34,655 bases of DNA, taken from NCBI GenBank assembly GCA_022778745.1, contig JALFSR010000024.1, positions 1 to 34,655 on the forward strand, read 5' to 3'. Of the stretch, positions 26,600 to 34,652 are shown one piece after another. The position numbers and the translations under genes were made by a program. The first letter of the stretch is position 1. Every line of letters starts with the position of its first letter. The stretch comes from Clostridiales bacterium. Lineage in GTDB: Bacteria; Bacillota; Clostridia; Lachnospirales; Lachnospiraceae. A model generated the notes under the pieces. It ran no database searches. It was not told the origin of the DNA and saw only the letters and a list, made by a program, of their open reading frames with translations.

Positions 26600-26605
26600 A
26601 TCACC
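26600..26605 (-). promoter_or_regulatory. Unusual ribosome binding site of infB
   Basis: On the minus strand GGTGAT lies 6 bases before the infB ATG. It pairs with the ATCACC part of the 16S rRNA 3' end, 5' of the usual CCTCC core. Most other genes in this window use GGAGG or AGGAG at 6-9 bases. No better site is visible, apart from an AAAGGA more than 15 bases away. Confidence 0.5.
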
Positions 26606-26619
26606 GACCTTTTCCTTTA

Positions 26620-26931
26620 TTATTTTGTTAATTGTTTCTCTATTGCCTTTGCAAGCCCAGAGTCCAGTATCGCTGCAGATGCTCTCATTTCCAATCCCAT
26701 TGCATGCCCAATCTCTGCCTTACTAGAAAAAAAATAAATTGGTACTCGATAATAAGCACACATATTTTTAAACTGCTTTTTTGTATTGTCTGATGCATCT
26801 TCTGCTACAATAACTAACTGCGCCCGTCCCTCTTTTACAGCCTTTTCCACGGAAAATTCTCCGCTTACTGATCTTCTTGCTCTTGTTGCCAAACCTACTA
26901 AAGATAATACTTTATTCTGTATCAAGCGCAC
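26620..26931 (-). CDS. ylxQ: YlxQ, L7Ae-family RNA-binding protein
   Basis: A 103-residue protein of the ribosomal L7Ae/L30e/Gadd45 family, which typically binds kink-turn RNA. Visible family features are [19 protein letters not shown] at the N-terminus, [16 protein letters not shown] in the middle and the [17 protein letters not shown] strand-helix. The exact role of YlxQ is not settled. The start is GTG, with GGAGG 7 bases upstream, and overlaps the ylxR stop by 20 bases, so the two are coupled. It lies between ylxR and infB, the usual place in Firmicutes. Confidence 0.92.
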   Translation of the reverse strand: MRLIQNKVLSLVGLATRARRSVSGEFSVEKAVKEGRAQLVIVAEDASDNTKKQFKNMCAYYRVPIYFFSSKAEIGHAMGLEMRASAAILDSGLAKAIEKQLTK

Positions 26932-27187
26932 TCAACTCCCTTCGCAATGCATCGTATACTTCTTTGGAGATTGCTATTTTTAAAGATCGTTCCAGTCCCT
27001 TTGTTTTTTGTGCTTTTTCCAGACAAGATGCATCTTTGCAAATATATGCTCCTCTGCCATTTTTCTTTCCAGTAACATCAAAAAAGACTTCATCCTCAGC
27101 AGTTTTAATAATCCGAAGCATCTCTTTTTTACTTTTCATCTGGCCACAGCCAATACACTGTCTTAATGGTACTTTTTTTGCACCCAA
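26912..27187 (-). CDS. rnpM: YlxR / RnpM, RNase P modulator
   Basis: A 91-residue basic protein of the YlxR (DUF448) family, recently described as an RNase P modulator in Bacillus. Motifs are PLRQCIGCGQMKSKKEMLRI and the RNA-binding GRGAYICKDASCLEKA loop. Cys11, Cys14 and two further cysteines may bind a metal. The start is TTG at 27187, supported by AGGAAGTGAT upstream; no in-frame ATG or GTG lies nearby. It follows nusA by 32 bases and overlaps ylxQ. Confidence 0.92.
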   Translation of the reverse strand: MGAKKVPLRQCIGCGQMKSKKEMLRIIKTAEDEVFFDVTGKKNGRGAYICKDASCLEKAQKTKGLERSLKIAISKEVYDALRRELSALDTE

Positions 27188-27219
27188 ATTATCACTTCCT
27201 AAATGTTATTTCCTGCTTT

Positions 27220-28377
27220 TTATTCTTCTACATCAATTGTTTCTTCTGACGCAGAATCAACAGTTTCTTCTTCTTCTGCCTCTTCGTACTCATCATATCC
27301 TTCATACTCTGCATCATATCCAAGTTCTTCAAACAAACCTAACTCTCTTGCCTGTGATTCACTCTTAATATCAATCTTGTATCCTGTCAGGCGAGCTGCA
27401 AGACGAGCATTTTGTCCTTCTTTGCCGATAGCAAGAGAAAGCTGATAATCTGGTACAATAACTTGTGCGTTCTTTTCATCCTCATCTGTAGATACGCAAA
27501 TTACTTTTGCTGGACTTAATGCATTTTCAATTAACAATGCTGGGTTTTCATTCCAGTTAATAATATCAATCTTTTCTCCCTTTAATTCTGCTACAACTGC
27601 ATTTACTCTGGCACCATTCATACCAACACATGCACCAACTGGATCAACATTTGGATCATTAGAAGCAACTGCCATCTTTGTACGGGAACCAGCTTCACGA
27701 CTGATTGCCTTAATCTCTACAATTCCCTTTTGAATTTCTTCTACTTCTAATTCAAACAAACGTTTTACTAAATCAGGATGAGTACGGGAAACGAGAATCT
27801 TTGGTCCCTTTGTCGTATCTTTTACTTCCAAAATATACACTTTGATATGGTCTGTAGGATTATATACTTCTCCTTTTACTTGCTCATTTTCGTTCAGAAC
27901 TGCATCTACTCTTCCTAAATTAATACTGATATTTCTTCCAAAATAACGCTGTACCACACCTGTGACAATATCTTTTTCCTTCTGATAATATTCATTGTAT
28001 AAAGATCTGCGTTCTTCTTCACGGATTTTCTGCAAAATAACATTTTTTGCATTCTGCGTAGCGATTCGCCCAAATTCTTTTGATTTAATATCAACACGCG
28101 CCAAATCACCAATCTGGTAACGCTTATTTATCTCTCTTGCCTTTTCCAGACTGATTTGAACAACATTATCCTGCACATCATTTACAACTTCTTTTTCTGC
28201 GTATAATTCAAAATCACAAGTATCTTTATCAATATGCACATGTACATTATCACACTTTCCAAAATGATTTTTACATGCCTGCAACAAAGAATTTTCAATT
28301 GCCTCCAATAATGTGTCTTTGCTGATAGATTTCTCCTTTTCTAAGAGGTTCAATGCCTCTAACAGCTCCTTACTCAT
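27220..28377 (-). CDS. nusA: Transcription termination/antitermination factor NusA
   Basis: A 385-residue RNA polymerase-binding factor that promotes pausing and intrinsic termination. The N-terminal polymerase-binding domain (1-125) is followed by S1 (about 132-200, starting DIVTGVVQRYFGRNISI) and the KH1 and KH2 domains (to about 345, with GACVGMNGARVNAV and LAIGKEGQNARLAARLTGYKIDI). The tail of about 35 residues is strongly acidic and Tyr-rich (EYEGYDEYEEAEEEE) and replaces the extra acidic repeats of proteobacterial NusA. The ATG follows AGGAGG. NusA is the second gene after rimP; the hairpins in the rimP leader are possible targets for feedback by NusA itself. Confidence 0.97.
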   Translation of the reverse strand: MSKELLEALNLLEKEKSISKDTLLEAIENSLLQACKNHFGKCDNVHVHIDKDTCDFELYAEKEVVNDVQDNVVQISLEKAREINKRYQIGDLARVDIKSKEFGRIATQNAKNVILQKIREEERRSLYNEYYQKEKDIVTGVVQRYFGRNISINLGRVDAVLNENEQVKGEVYNPTDHIKVYILEVKDTTKGPKILVSRTHPDLVKRLFELEVEEIQKGIVEIKAISREAGSRTKMAVASNDPNVDPVGACVGMNGARVNAVVAELKGEKIDIINWNENPALLIENALSPAKVICVSTDEDEKNAQVIVPDYQLSLAIGKEGQNARLAARLTGYKIDIKSESQARELGLFEELGYDAEYEGYDEYEEAEEEETVDSASEETIDVEE

Positions 28378-28424
28378 CTTATTATCCTCCTAAACTTTAT
28401 CTTTTTCCAAATCGCTGCATTTTA

Positions 28425-28892
28425 TTAGAAATCAAATGCAAGGCGAATCAAGGCTATGTTTTTTCGTTGAATTTTGATGGAACTTGTGTCTTCCAACTCA
28501 ATTGTCACAGTATCCTTATCATATGAAGCTAATGCTCCAATATATTCCTTTTGTCCGTCAATTGCTTGAAAGAGACGAACCTCAACTTCTTCTCCAATAT
28601 TTCTTGCAAGATCTTTTTCTTTTTTTAATGGTCTTCCAAGTCCTGGAGAACTCACTTCTAAGATATAACTATCTTCAATAAAATCGTTATCATCTAACTG
28701 TTCACTCATTGCACGGCTTACTAATTCACAATCATCAATTGTAATACCACCTTCTTTATCAATATAAAAACGCAAATACCAAGTGCCTGCTTCCTTAAGA
28801 TATTCCACATCTACAAGTTCAAAATTATTTTTCTCAATAATTGGCATTACTAATTTCTCTGCCATTTCCTCATATTGTTCTCTTTTTGTCAT
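28425..28892 (-). CDS. rimP: Ribosome maturation factor RimP
   Basis: A 155-residue protein needed for maturation of the 30S subunit. The N-terminal domain shows MPIIEKNNFELVDVEYLKEAGTWYLRFYID, and the signature EVSSPGLGRPLKKEKD precedes an Sm-like C-terminal domain. The reading frame is open for 24 more codons through the leader hairpins, but the AGAGGTGGTG site and family length support the ATG at 28892. It is the first gene of the operon rimP-nusA-ylxR-ylxQ-infB-rbfA-nrnA-truB-ribF. Confidence 0.95.
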   Translation of the reverse strand: MTKREQYEEMAEKLVMPIIEKNNFELVDVEYLKEAGTWYLRFYIDKEGGITIDDCELVSRAMSEQLDDNDFIEDSYILEVSSPGLGRPLKKEKDLARNIGEEVEVRLFQAIDGQKEYIGALASYDKDTVTIELEDTSSIKIQRKNIALIRLAFDF

Positions 28893-28910
28893 ATCTTCAC
28901 CACCTCTCTG

Positions 28911-28927
28911 TGCTGCTTTTAGCAGCA
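28911..28927 (-). other. Second leader hairpin next to the rimP ribosome binding site
   Basis: TGCTGCT (28911-28917) and AGCAGCA (28921-28927) form a 7-bp stem with a 3-base loop. It ends a few bases before the AGAGGTGGTG ribosome binding site of rimP. Stacked below the larger hairpin at 28937-28962, it may affect access of ribosomes to rimP. Confidence 0.6.
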
Positions 28928-28936
28928 AGTGAAAAG

Positions 28937-28962
28937 AAAGAGTGGGTTTGCACCCACTCTTC
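28937..28962 (-). terminator. Terminator-like hairpin in the rimP leader
   Basis: AAGAGTGGGT (28938-28947) and ACCCACTCTT (28952-28961) form a perfect 10-bp stem with a 4-base loop; a G-U pair extends it in the minus-strand RNA. UUCUUUUC follows. It lies downstream of the proposed rimP promoter, so it is an attenuator candidate for the nusA-infB operon. It can also terminate transcripts arriving from parE-parC-NlpC/P60. Confidence 0.75.
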
Positions 28963-28985
28963 ATTCTAGTAATATCGTCTTATTC

Positions 28986-29014
28986 ACTATAACACTTATT
29001 TCCTAAAAAAGCAA
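28986..29014 (-). promoter_or_regulatory. Extended -10 promoter of the rimP-nusA-infB operon
   Basis: On the minus strand TATAGT (plus 28986-28991) is preceded by TG one base upstream (extended -10). TTGCTT (plus 29009-29014) lies 17 bases from it as a partial -35. The -35 box is about 9 bases after the stop codon of the NlpC/P60 gene. The predicted start is near 28979, giving a leader of almost 90 bases with two hairpins. Confidence 0.65.
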
Positions 29015-29023
29015 GCAAAATTT

Positions 29024-30166
29024 CTAATCTCCAATAATATTTTTTATTGCATACGGTTCTGTATTATAATTATATGCACTGATTGTCACTTGATGCAATG
29101 AGTTCGCCGATTGTAAAATCTTTCCATCTCCAATATAAATTGCGACATGATTGACAACACCTTCTCCGTCTGTATAAAACATTAAATCACCTGGCTTTGC
29201 ATCTTCTAATGACACAAGTGTTCCTCTGTTTACCTGATTATAAGATGTACGAGGCAGCTCAATTCCAATATGATTATAACAAAGCAATGTAAAACCAGAA
29301 CAATCTACTCCCGTTGCAAAATCTGTTCCACCCCATACATATGGAACTCCAAGATACTGCATTCCGTACTCAATTAACTCTTTTCTCGGCTTGGAACAGT
29401 TTGTCACGGAAGTCCAACCCTCTGCTTGCGGAAGATAATAGTCAACTATAACATCATTTTCTGGAACATACGCATCTTCACTGTTAAAGTCTAATAAATA
29501 CCATCCATCCACTTGATCTTTCACAATATAGCGTTCATTTTGATTTAATTTTGTCCAGACTGCGGAATCCTTGGATGGCTGTTTATGCACATCTAACATC
29601 TCCGGAATCACTTGGAGCATTTTTTTACAATGCAGAATAGCAAGCTGCTCTGCTTCTTTGCCCGTAACAATAAATTCCGCTCCAACATATCCTACTACAT
29701 CTCCCGACTGTACGTAATACCAATCTCCGATTGTATCAAGTACATTCATTCCACAATATTTTGGCATTTTTCCAATAATTAAGCTGTCTGTCGTCGGCAT
29801 TTCTCGAATATTCAAATAATTCACATCTTCCCGCACAACTCCAAGCTTCTGATACTGCTCAAGCACTTTTGCTTTTGGATCTTTTACCACAGCCGCTTCT
29901 GTATCGGAATGCTGCTGCTCATTCGTTTTCTTCTTCTCTTTTTCGTTTTCTTCCCTACTTTCCTGTATCATCCCATCTTGTTCGCCTATACTAGACTGCT
30001 CTGTCGTTTGATATTGTGTATCAGACATATTCATCTCTGTAGTATACAAATTCTGTTTATTTCTCGGAACAATTACTTTTTTTTGATACATCACAGTAAT
30101 GACCGTTCCGATTAAAACCATACAGATTCCAATAAACAATGCCATGTTTCTTTTATTTTTGCTCAT
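29024..30166 (-). CDS. Membrane-anchored SH3-NlpC/P60 peptidoglycan hydrolase (paralogue 2)
   Basis: A 380-residue protein with an N-terminal membrane anchor (8-27), a charged Glu/Lys/Gln-rich linker to about 95, two SH3-like modules (first VNYLNIREMPTTDSLIIG, 115-132; second about 185-245) and an NlpC/P60 domain. Catalytic Cys289 (VDCSG) and His340 (VNHVAIY) are intact, but the third polar position is Gln352, where the related protein at 19317-20564 has His388. The likely activity is cleavage of peptidoglycan stem peptides outside the membrane. The start ATG follows GGAAGTGAT. It lies 51 bases after parC and directly before the rimP promoter. Confidence 0.88.
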   Translation of the reverse strand: MSKNKRNMALFIGICMVLIGTVITVMYQKKVIVPRNKQNLYTTEMNMSDTQYQTTEQSSIGEQDGMIQESREENEKEKKKTNEQQHSDTEAAVVKDPKAKVLEQYQKLGVVREDVNYLNIREMPTTDSLIIGKMPKYCGMNVLDTIGDWYYVQSGDVVGYVGAEFIVTGKEAEQLAILHCKKMLQVIPEMLDVHKQPSKDSAVWTKLNQNERYIVKDQVDGWYLLDFNSEDAYVPENDVIVDYYLPQAEGWTSVTNCSKPRKELIEYGMQYLGVPYVWGGTDFATGVDCSGFTLLCYNHIGIELPRTSYNQVNRGTLVSLEDAKPGDLMFYTDGEGVVNHVAIYIGDGKILQSANSLHQVTISAYNYNTEPYAIKNIIGD

Positions 30167-30217
30167 ATCGTATCACTTCCATTCACAGTAATGTGTTTAC
30201 TGACTTTCTTATTTTGT

Positions 30218-32452
30218 TTATAATTGATCTGGTTTTCCATCTCTTTTTTTCAATAAAAGTTTTGATAGCTCTACCTTTTTTCTTCCGATTGGAACTGCTA
30301 TTTTTTCTTCTTCTTTTAAACAATACACAAATTGAATTTCTTCTTTTTCTTCCAATTTCATACCTCGCACTCCAAGAGAAGCTTTTTTTAATACTGAAAT
30401 TTCTTCTATATGGAATCGAAGTGCTCTGCGCTGATTTGTAATAAGTACAACTGATTCGGCATTACAAATTTCCAGATGAACAACTCGATCTCCTTCCGAC
30501 AGTTTTGTCGATAAAATCGTTTTTTTGATCGTCTCAAATTCGCTTCCATCTACTAGTTTAACCGCTCCTCTTGCTGTGACAAATAATAATTTCTTCTCTT
30601 TTATCTGCTCTAATGGAACGATAAGAATACCCTTTTCTGTCTCTAATTTATAATTGCAAAGATTTTCAATTGGAATTCCTTTATCCTTTCCCTTACAAAA
30701 CGGCACATCTTGCATCTTAAGCTGATGCATCAGTCCTTCTTCTGTAAAAATACATATTTTAGAAAGATTTGTACATGGAAAAATCACTCGATTTTCTTCT
30801 TTTATTGTTTCAAAATTTTTCTCAAATACGGAACGTTCTATCATTTTTACATAACCAAATCGATTCATTGCAAATACAACATCCATCTTTGTAATTGGAC
30901 TTTCTTCAAAAACTGCCTCTTTTAAATCTGCAATTTTTGTTTTTCTTGGAAGTGCATATGCTTGTTTAATTTTATCCAAATCTGCTTTTATTACTTTTTG
31001 CAATGTCTCTCGGCTTCCAAGTATTTTTTCATAAGAAGCGATTTTACTTAATGTCTTTTTATATTCTTGTTCCAACGCCAAGATTTCCAAGCCAATTAAT
31101 TTGCTAAGTTTCAGTTCTAATATAGCACTCGCCTGTGTTTCTGTAAAGCATAGTTTTGCTGCCTTTGTTTCTGATCTCTTTGACTGGAAACGAACAGCCT
31201 GTGTATTTCCTGTAACAAGACAGTCCTTTGCAATTTTAATTGTTTTACTTCCGCGAATAATCTCAATAATTAAATCAATACAATCAACTGCGCGGATCAG
31301 ACCTTCTTGAATTTCTTTTTTCTTTGTCTCTCTTTCTAATAATGTACGATACTTTCTCGTATTAACTTGTTCTTGGAAACGAATATAATGTTCCAAAATT
31401 TGTTTTAGACCAAGAACTTCTGGCTTTCCATCTGCAATTGCCAGCATATTAACGCCAAATGTATCCTCTAACTTAGTCTTTTTTAAAACGCCCTGCAGTA
31501 CTTTTTCTGCATCTGCCCCTTTTCGCAGTTCCAATACTATTTTAATTCCATCTTTTGAAGATTGATTTAAAATATCTGAAATTTCCGGTATTTTCTTTGT
31601 TTCTACAAGATTTGCAACATCACTTAAAAACCGTCCGATATTGGCACCAACCATCGTATACGGAATCTCTGTAATTATAATTCGGTCTTTCTGTGTCTTT
31701 TTTGACGCATATTCAATCTCTGCTTTTCCTCTAATCTTAATTTTTCCTTTTCCTGTCTTATAAATCTGGGCTAACTCTGCTCGGTTTGTCACAATTCCCC
31801 CAGTAGGAAAATCAGGACCTGGCATCACTTCCATTAATTGTTCTACGGTTACATCTGGATGGTCGATACAAAGTTTTACTGCATCAATCACTTCTCCTAA
31901 ATTATGTGTTGGAACAGACGTTGTCATTCCAACAGCAATACCCTCTGCTCCATTGACAAGAAAATTCGGCACACGCACAGGAAGTACTTCTGGCTCTTTC
32001 TCTGTCTCATCAAAATTTGGAACAAAATCAATTACGTCTTTATCTAAATCTGCTAAATACACATCTTGCGTAATTTTTTTTAGGCGAGCTTCTGTATAAC
32101 GCATCGCCGCTGCTCCATCACCTTCAATGGAACCAAAGTTTCCGTGTCCATCAATTAATGCCATCCCTTTTTTGAAATCTTGTGATAATACTACAAGAGC
32201 TTCATAAATCGAGCTGTCTCCATGCGGATGATACTTACCCATCGCATCTCCAACGATACGAGCAGACTTTCTATGCGGCTTGTCTGCATTTAATCCTAAC
32301 TCATTCATCGCATACAGTACTCTTCTTTGTACTGGTTTTAATCCATCTCGAATATCTGGAACAGCACGAGACATAATTACAGACATCGAATAATTAATAT
32401 ATGCCTGCTGCATCTCACTGGAAAATTCTGTTGAAATAATTGTTTCTGCCAT
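30218..32452 (-). CDS. parC: Topoisomerase IV-type subunit A
   Basis: A 744-residue type IIA topoisomerase DNA-cleavage subunit. The winged-helix region has the catalytic Tyr119 in AAAMRYTEARL. The quinolone-determining segment GDAMGKYHPHGDSSIYEALV has Ser80 and Glu84, the susceptible-type residues. No GyrA box (QRRGGRG type) is seen in the C-terminal domain, where only degenerate blades such as LGVRGMKLEE occur. This favours a decatenating topoisomerase IV over gyrase. The ATG follows AAGGAGG, 9 bases after parE, and the two subunits are clearly co-expressed. Assignment against a second gyrase set would need the gyrA/gyrB pair elsewhere in the genome. Confidence 0.88.
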   Translation of the reverse strand: MAETIISTEFSSEMQQAYINYSMSVIMSRAVPDIRDGLKPVQRRVLYAMNELGLNADKPHRKSARIVGDAMGKYHPHGDSSIYEALVVLSQDFKKGMALIDGHGNFGSIEGDGAAAMRYTEARLKKITQDVYLADLDKDVIDFVPNFDETEKEPEVLPVRVPNFLVNGAEGIAVGMTTSVPTHNLGEVIDAVKLCIDHPDVTVEQLMEVMPGPDFPTGGIVTNRAELAQIYKTGKGKIKIRGKAEIEYASKKTQKDRIIITEIPYTMVGANIGRFLSDVANLVETKKIPEISDILNQSSKDGIKIVLELRKGADAEKVLQGVLKKTKLEDTFGVNMLAIADGKPEVLGLKQILEHYIRFQEQVNTRKYRTLLERETKKKEIQEGLIRAVDCIDLIIEIIRGSKTIKIAKDCLVTGNTQAVRFQSKRSETKAAKLCFTETQASAILELKLSKLIGLEILALEQEYKKTLSKIASYEKILGSRETLQKVIKADLDKIKQAYALPRKTKIADLKEAVFEESPITKMDVVFAMNRFGYVKMIERSVFEKNFETIKEENRVIFPCTNLSKICIFTEEGLMHQLKMQDVPFCKGKDKGIPIENLCNYKLETEKGILIVPLEQIKEKKLLFVTARGAVKLVDGSEFETIKKTILSTKLSEGDRVVHLEICNAESVVLITNQRRALRFHIEEISVLKKASLGVRGMKLEEKEEIQFVYCLKEEEKIAVPIGRKKVELSKLLLKKRDGKPDQL

Positions 32453-32461
32453 AATTCCTCC

Positions 32462-34378
32462 TTAAATATCCAATTCTGCTTCCTTGGCATGTTGATAAAC
32501 AAAATTTCTTCTTGGCTCTACATCACTGCCCATTAAGATCTCTGTAATTTCATTTGCCATTCTTGCATCTTCAATTTCCACCCGCTTTAAACACCGGCTT
32601 TCTGGATTTAATGTCGTCTCCCAAAGCTGCTGTGCATCCATCTCACCAAGTCCTTTATACCGCTGAAGAGTAAAATTTTTATGCGTCTTTCGATATTTTT
32701 GCAATGCCACATCATCATATAAATATTGTTCTTTTCCTCTTGATGGAATTGCTTTATAAAGTGGCGGCATCGCAATAAAAATATGTCCATTACTAATTAA
32801 TTCTGGCATAAAACGATAGAAAAATGTCATTAATAATGTACTGATATGTGCTCCATCTACATCTGCATCCGCCATAATAATAATTTTATTATAACGCAGC
32901 TTATGAATATCAAAATCATTTCCATATCCTTCTGAAAACCCACATCCAAATGCCTGTACCATCGCACGGATTTCCGCATTTGCAAGCACTTTATCAATAG
33001 TTGCTTTCTCCACATTCAAAATCTTTCCTCGAATCGGTAAAATTGCCTGATACATTCGATCTCGTGCTGTTTTTGCCGAGCCTCCTGCAGAATCTCCTTC
33101 TACAATAAAAATCTCACATTTCTGTGCATCTCTGCTCTCACAATTAGCAAGCTTTCCATTTCCATCAAAAGAAAACTTTTGTTTTGGCAAAAGATTTGAC
33201 TTTGCCTTTTCTTCTGCTTTACGAATTTTTGCTGACTTCTCTGCACATCCAATAATCTTTTTTAATATCTCTAAATTTTTATCAAAAAATAACTCAAGCT
33301 GTTCTCCTGTCACCGCAGACACCGCTCTTGCCGCATCGGCACTTCCAAGCTTTGTCTTTGTCTGACCTTCAAATATTGGATCTGGATGCTTAATTACAAC
33401 AACTGCTGTCATTCCGCATCTTGTGTCTGATCCTGTAAATTTATTAGGCTCTTTTAATATTCCTAATTCTTTCGCATACGTATTCATTTCCTGCGTAAAT
33501 TTTGTCTTAAACCCTGTCAAATGAGTTCCACCGTCCGACGTATAAATATTATTGCAATATCCTAATAAATGTTCATCAAATGTATCAACAAACTGAATCG
33601 CCGTCTCAATTTCAATGTCTTCACTGCTTCCTTTATAATAAATAACATCGTGAATCGCTGTCTTTCCTTTATTCAATTCTTTTACGTAGGCACAGATTCC
33701 TTCTGTCTCAAGAAAAGTAATTTTTTCATTTTCCCCTTCTCTGCAATTTGTAAATACAATTTCCAATCCTGGATTCAAATATGCAGTTTCATGAAGACGG
33801 CTCTTAATTGACTCCGCATGAAACCGAGTTTTTTCAAAAATCTCGCCGTCTGGCATAAATGTCACTGTTGTTCCAGTTTTTCTTGTCTTTCCAACCTTTG
33901 GAAGAAGTCCATCCTGAAGTTCTGTAACAGGAGTTCCCCTTTGATAACTGTCATAATAAATTGCTCCATCCTTACAAATCCGAACTTCCATATATTCTGA
34001 CAGCGCATTTACAACCGAAGATCCGACTCCATGCAGTCCTCCGCTTGTCTTATACGAATTGTTATCAAACTTTCCTCCTGCATGAAGAGTTGTAAATATA
34101 ATACGTTCTGCACAAATACCTAACTTATGCCGATCCACTGGAACACCACGTCCATTATCGGATACTGTAACCGCTCCATTCTTTTCTAATATTACTTCTA
34201 TATGATTACAAAATCCTGCCAGATGCTCATCTACTGCATTATCTACAATTTCATAGACAAGATGATTCAATCCAGATGCAGAAACGCCTCCGATATACAT
34301 TCCAGGACGCTTACGTACTGCTTCCAATCCTTCCAGTACGGTAATACTGTCTGCATTATAGGTAGATTTTTTTGCCAT
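32462..34378 (-). CDS. parE: Topoisomerase IV-type subunit B
   Basis: A 638-residue ATPase subunit. The GHKL ATP site has Glu43 and Asn47 (EIVDNAVDEHLAG), Asp74 with DNGRGVP (74-80) and GGLHGVGSSVVNAL. The TOPRIM domain has EGDSAGGSAKTARDR (427-441) and DADVDGAH (504-511). The large insert of gammaproteobacterial GyrB is absent. The open frame begins at a TTG 11 codons earlier, but AGAGAGG about 9 bases before the ATG at 34378 sets the start. It is the first gene of parE-parC-NlpC/P60 behind a good promoter. The name parE rather than gyrB depends on the parC features and on not being next to dnaA or recF. Confidence 0.88.
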   Translation of the reverse strand: MAKKSTYNADSITVLEGLEAVRKRPGMYIGGVSASGLNHLVYEIVDNAVDEHLAGFCNHIEVILEKNGAVTVSDNGRGVPVDRHKLGICAERIIFTTLHAGGKFDNNSYKTSGGLHGVGSSVVNALSEYMEVRICKDGAIYYDSYQRGTPVTELQDGLLPKVGKTRKTGTTVTFMPDGEIFEKTRFHAESIKSRLHETAYLNPGLEIVFTNCREGENEKITFLETEGICAYVKELNKGKTAIHDVIYYKGSSEDIEIETAIQFVDTFDEHLLGYCNNIYTSDGGTHLTGFKTKFTQEMNTYAKELGILKEPNKFTGSDTRCGMTAVVVIKHPDPIFEGQTKTKLGSADAARAVSAVTGEQLELFFDKNLEILKKIIGCAEKSAKIRKAEEKAKSNLLPKQKFSFDGNGKLANCESRDAQKCEIFIVEGDSAGGSAKTARDRMYQAILPIRGKILNVEKATIDKVLANAEIRAMVQAFGCGFSEGYGNDFDIHKLRYNKIIIMADADVDGAHISTLLMTFFYRFMPELISNGHIFIAMPPLYKAIPSRGKEQYLYDDVALQKYRKTHKNFTLQRYKGLGEMDAQQLWETTLNPESRCLKRVEIEDARMANEITEILMGSDVEPRRNFVYQHAKEAELDI

Positions 34379-34447
34379 GTCAATTTTCCTCTCTTTTCCT
34401 TGGATTATCAATCAAACATTCATTCGATATTCTCCCATACGTTGCTT

Positions 34448-34476
34448 ATTATAAGCGAGTTTTTTCTTTTAATCAA
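34448..34476 (-). promoter_or_regulatory. Sigma-A promoter of parE
   Basis: On the minus strand TTGATT (plus 34471-34476) and a perfect TATAAT (plus 34448-34453) are 17 bases apart. The predicted transcript starts near 34441, about 63 bases before the parE start codon. Confidence 0.8.
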
Positions 34477-34568
34477 GATATTTTTTCTATATAGAAATTT
34501 TTTTATATTTTTTCAAGTTAGTGTATAATTATTATTGGCAGAAATAGAAATTATTCCTGAAATAAAAA

Positions 34569-34593
34569 GGAAGTAGAGAAATTCCCTACTTCC
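34569..34593 (-). terminator. 25-bp palindrome, terminator-like on the minus strand
   Basis: GGAAGTAGAGAA (34569-34580) and TTCCCTACTTCC (34582-34593) match as inverted arms in 11 of 12 positions around one base. On the minus strand the mismatch becomes a G-U pair and the stem is followed by UUUUUAUUU, an intrinsic terminator layout. It could stop antisense transcription from the right, or act as a DNA operator because it touches the proposed -35 box of the plus-strand gene. Confidence 0.55.
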
Positions 34594-34618
34594 CAATCAT
34601 ACAGTTTTTCTTTATAAT
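34590..34618 (+). promoter_or_regulatory. Possible promoter of the rightmost plus-strand gene
   Basis: TTCCCA (34590-34595, four of six to the -35 consensus) and TATAAT (34613-34618) are 17 bases apart on the plus strand, with an AAAGGAG ribosome binding site and an ATG following. A second TATAAT at 34524-34529 has no recognisable -35 box. Confidence 0.45.
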
Positions 34619-34652
34619 GTTAGTTGCAACAAAAACAGATAAAGGAGACTGT

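Noticed and set aside
30218-34378. Calling the pair gyrB-gyrA.
   Set aside because: The A subunit lacks a GyrA box, and its quinolone-region numbering (Ser80/Glu84) matches ParC; dnaA/recF neighbours are absent. A remaining doubt is reflected in the confidence.
20578-34411. Riboswitch (FMN, T-box or similar) ahead of ribF or in the parE and rimP leaders.
   Set aside because: ribF has no leader (four-base overlap with truB), and the parE and rimP leaders are too short and lack the conserved elements of those classes.
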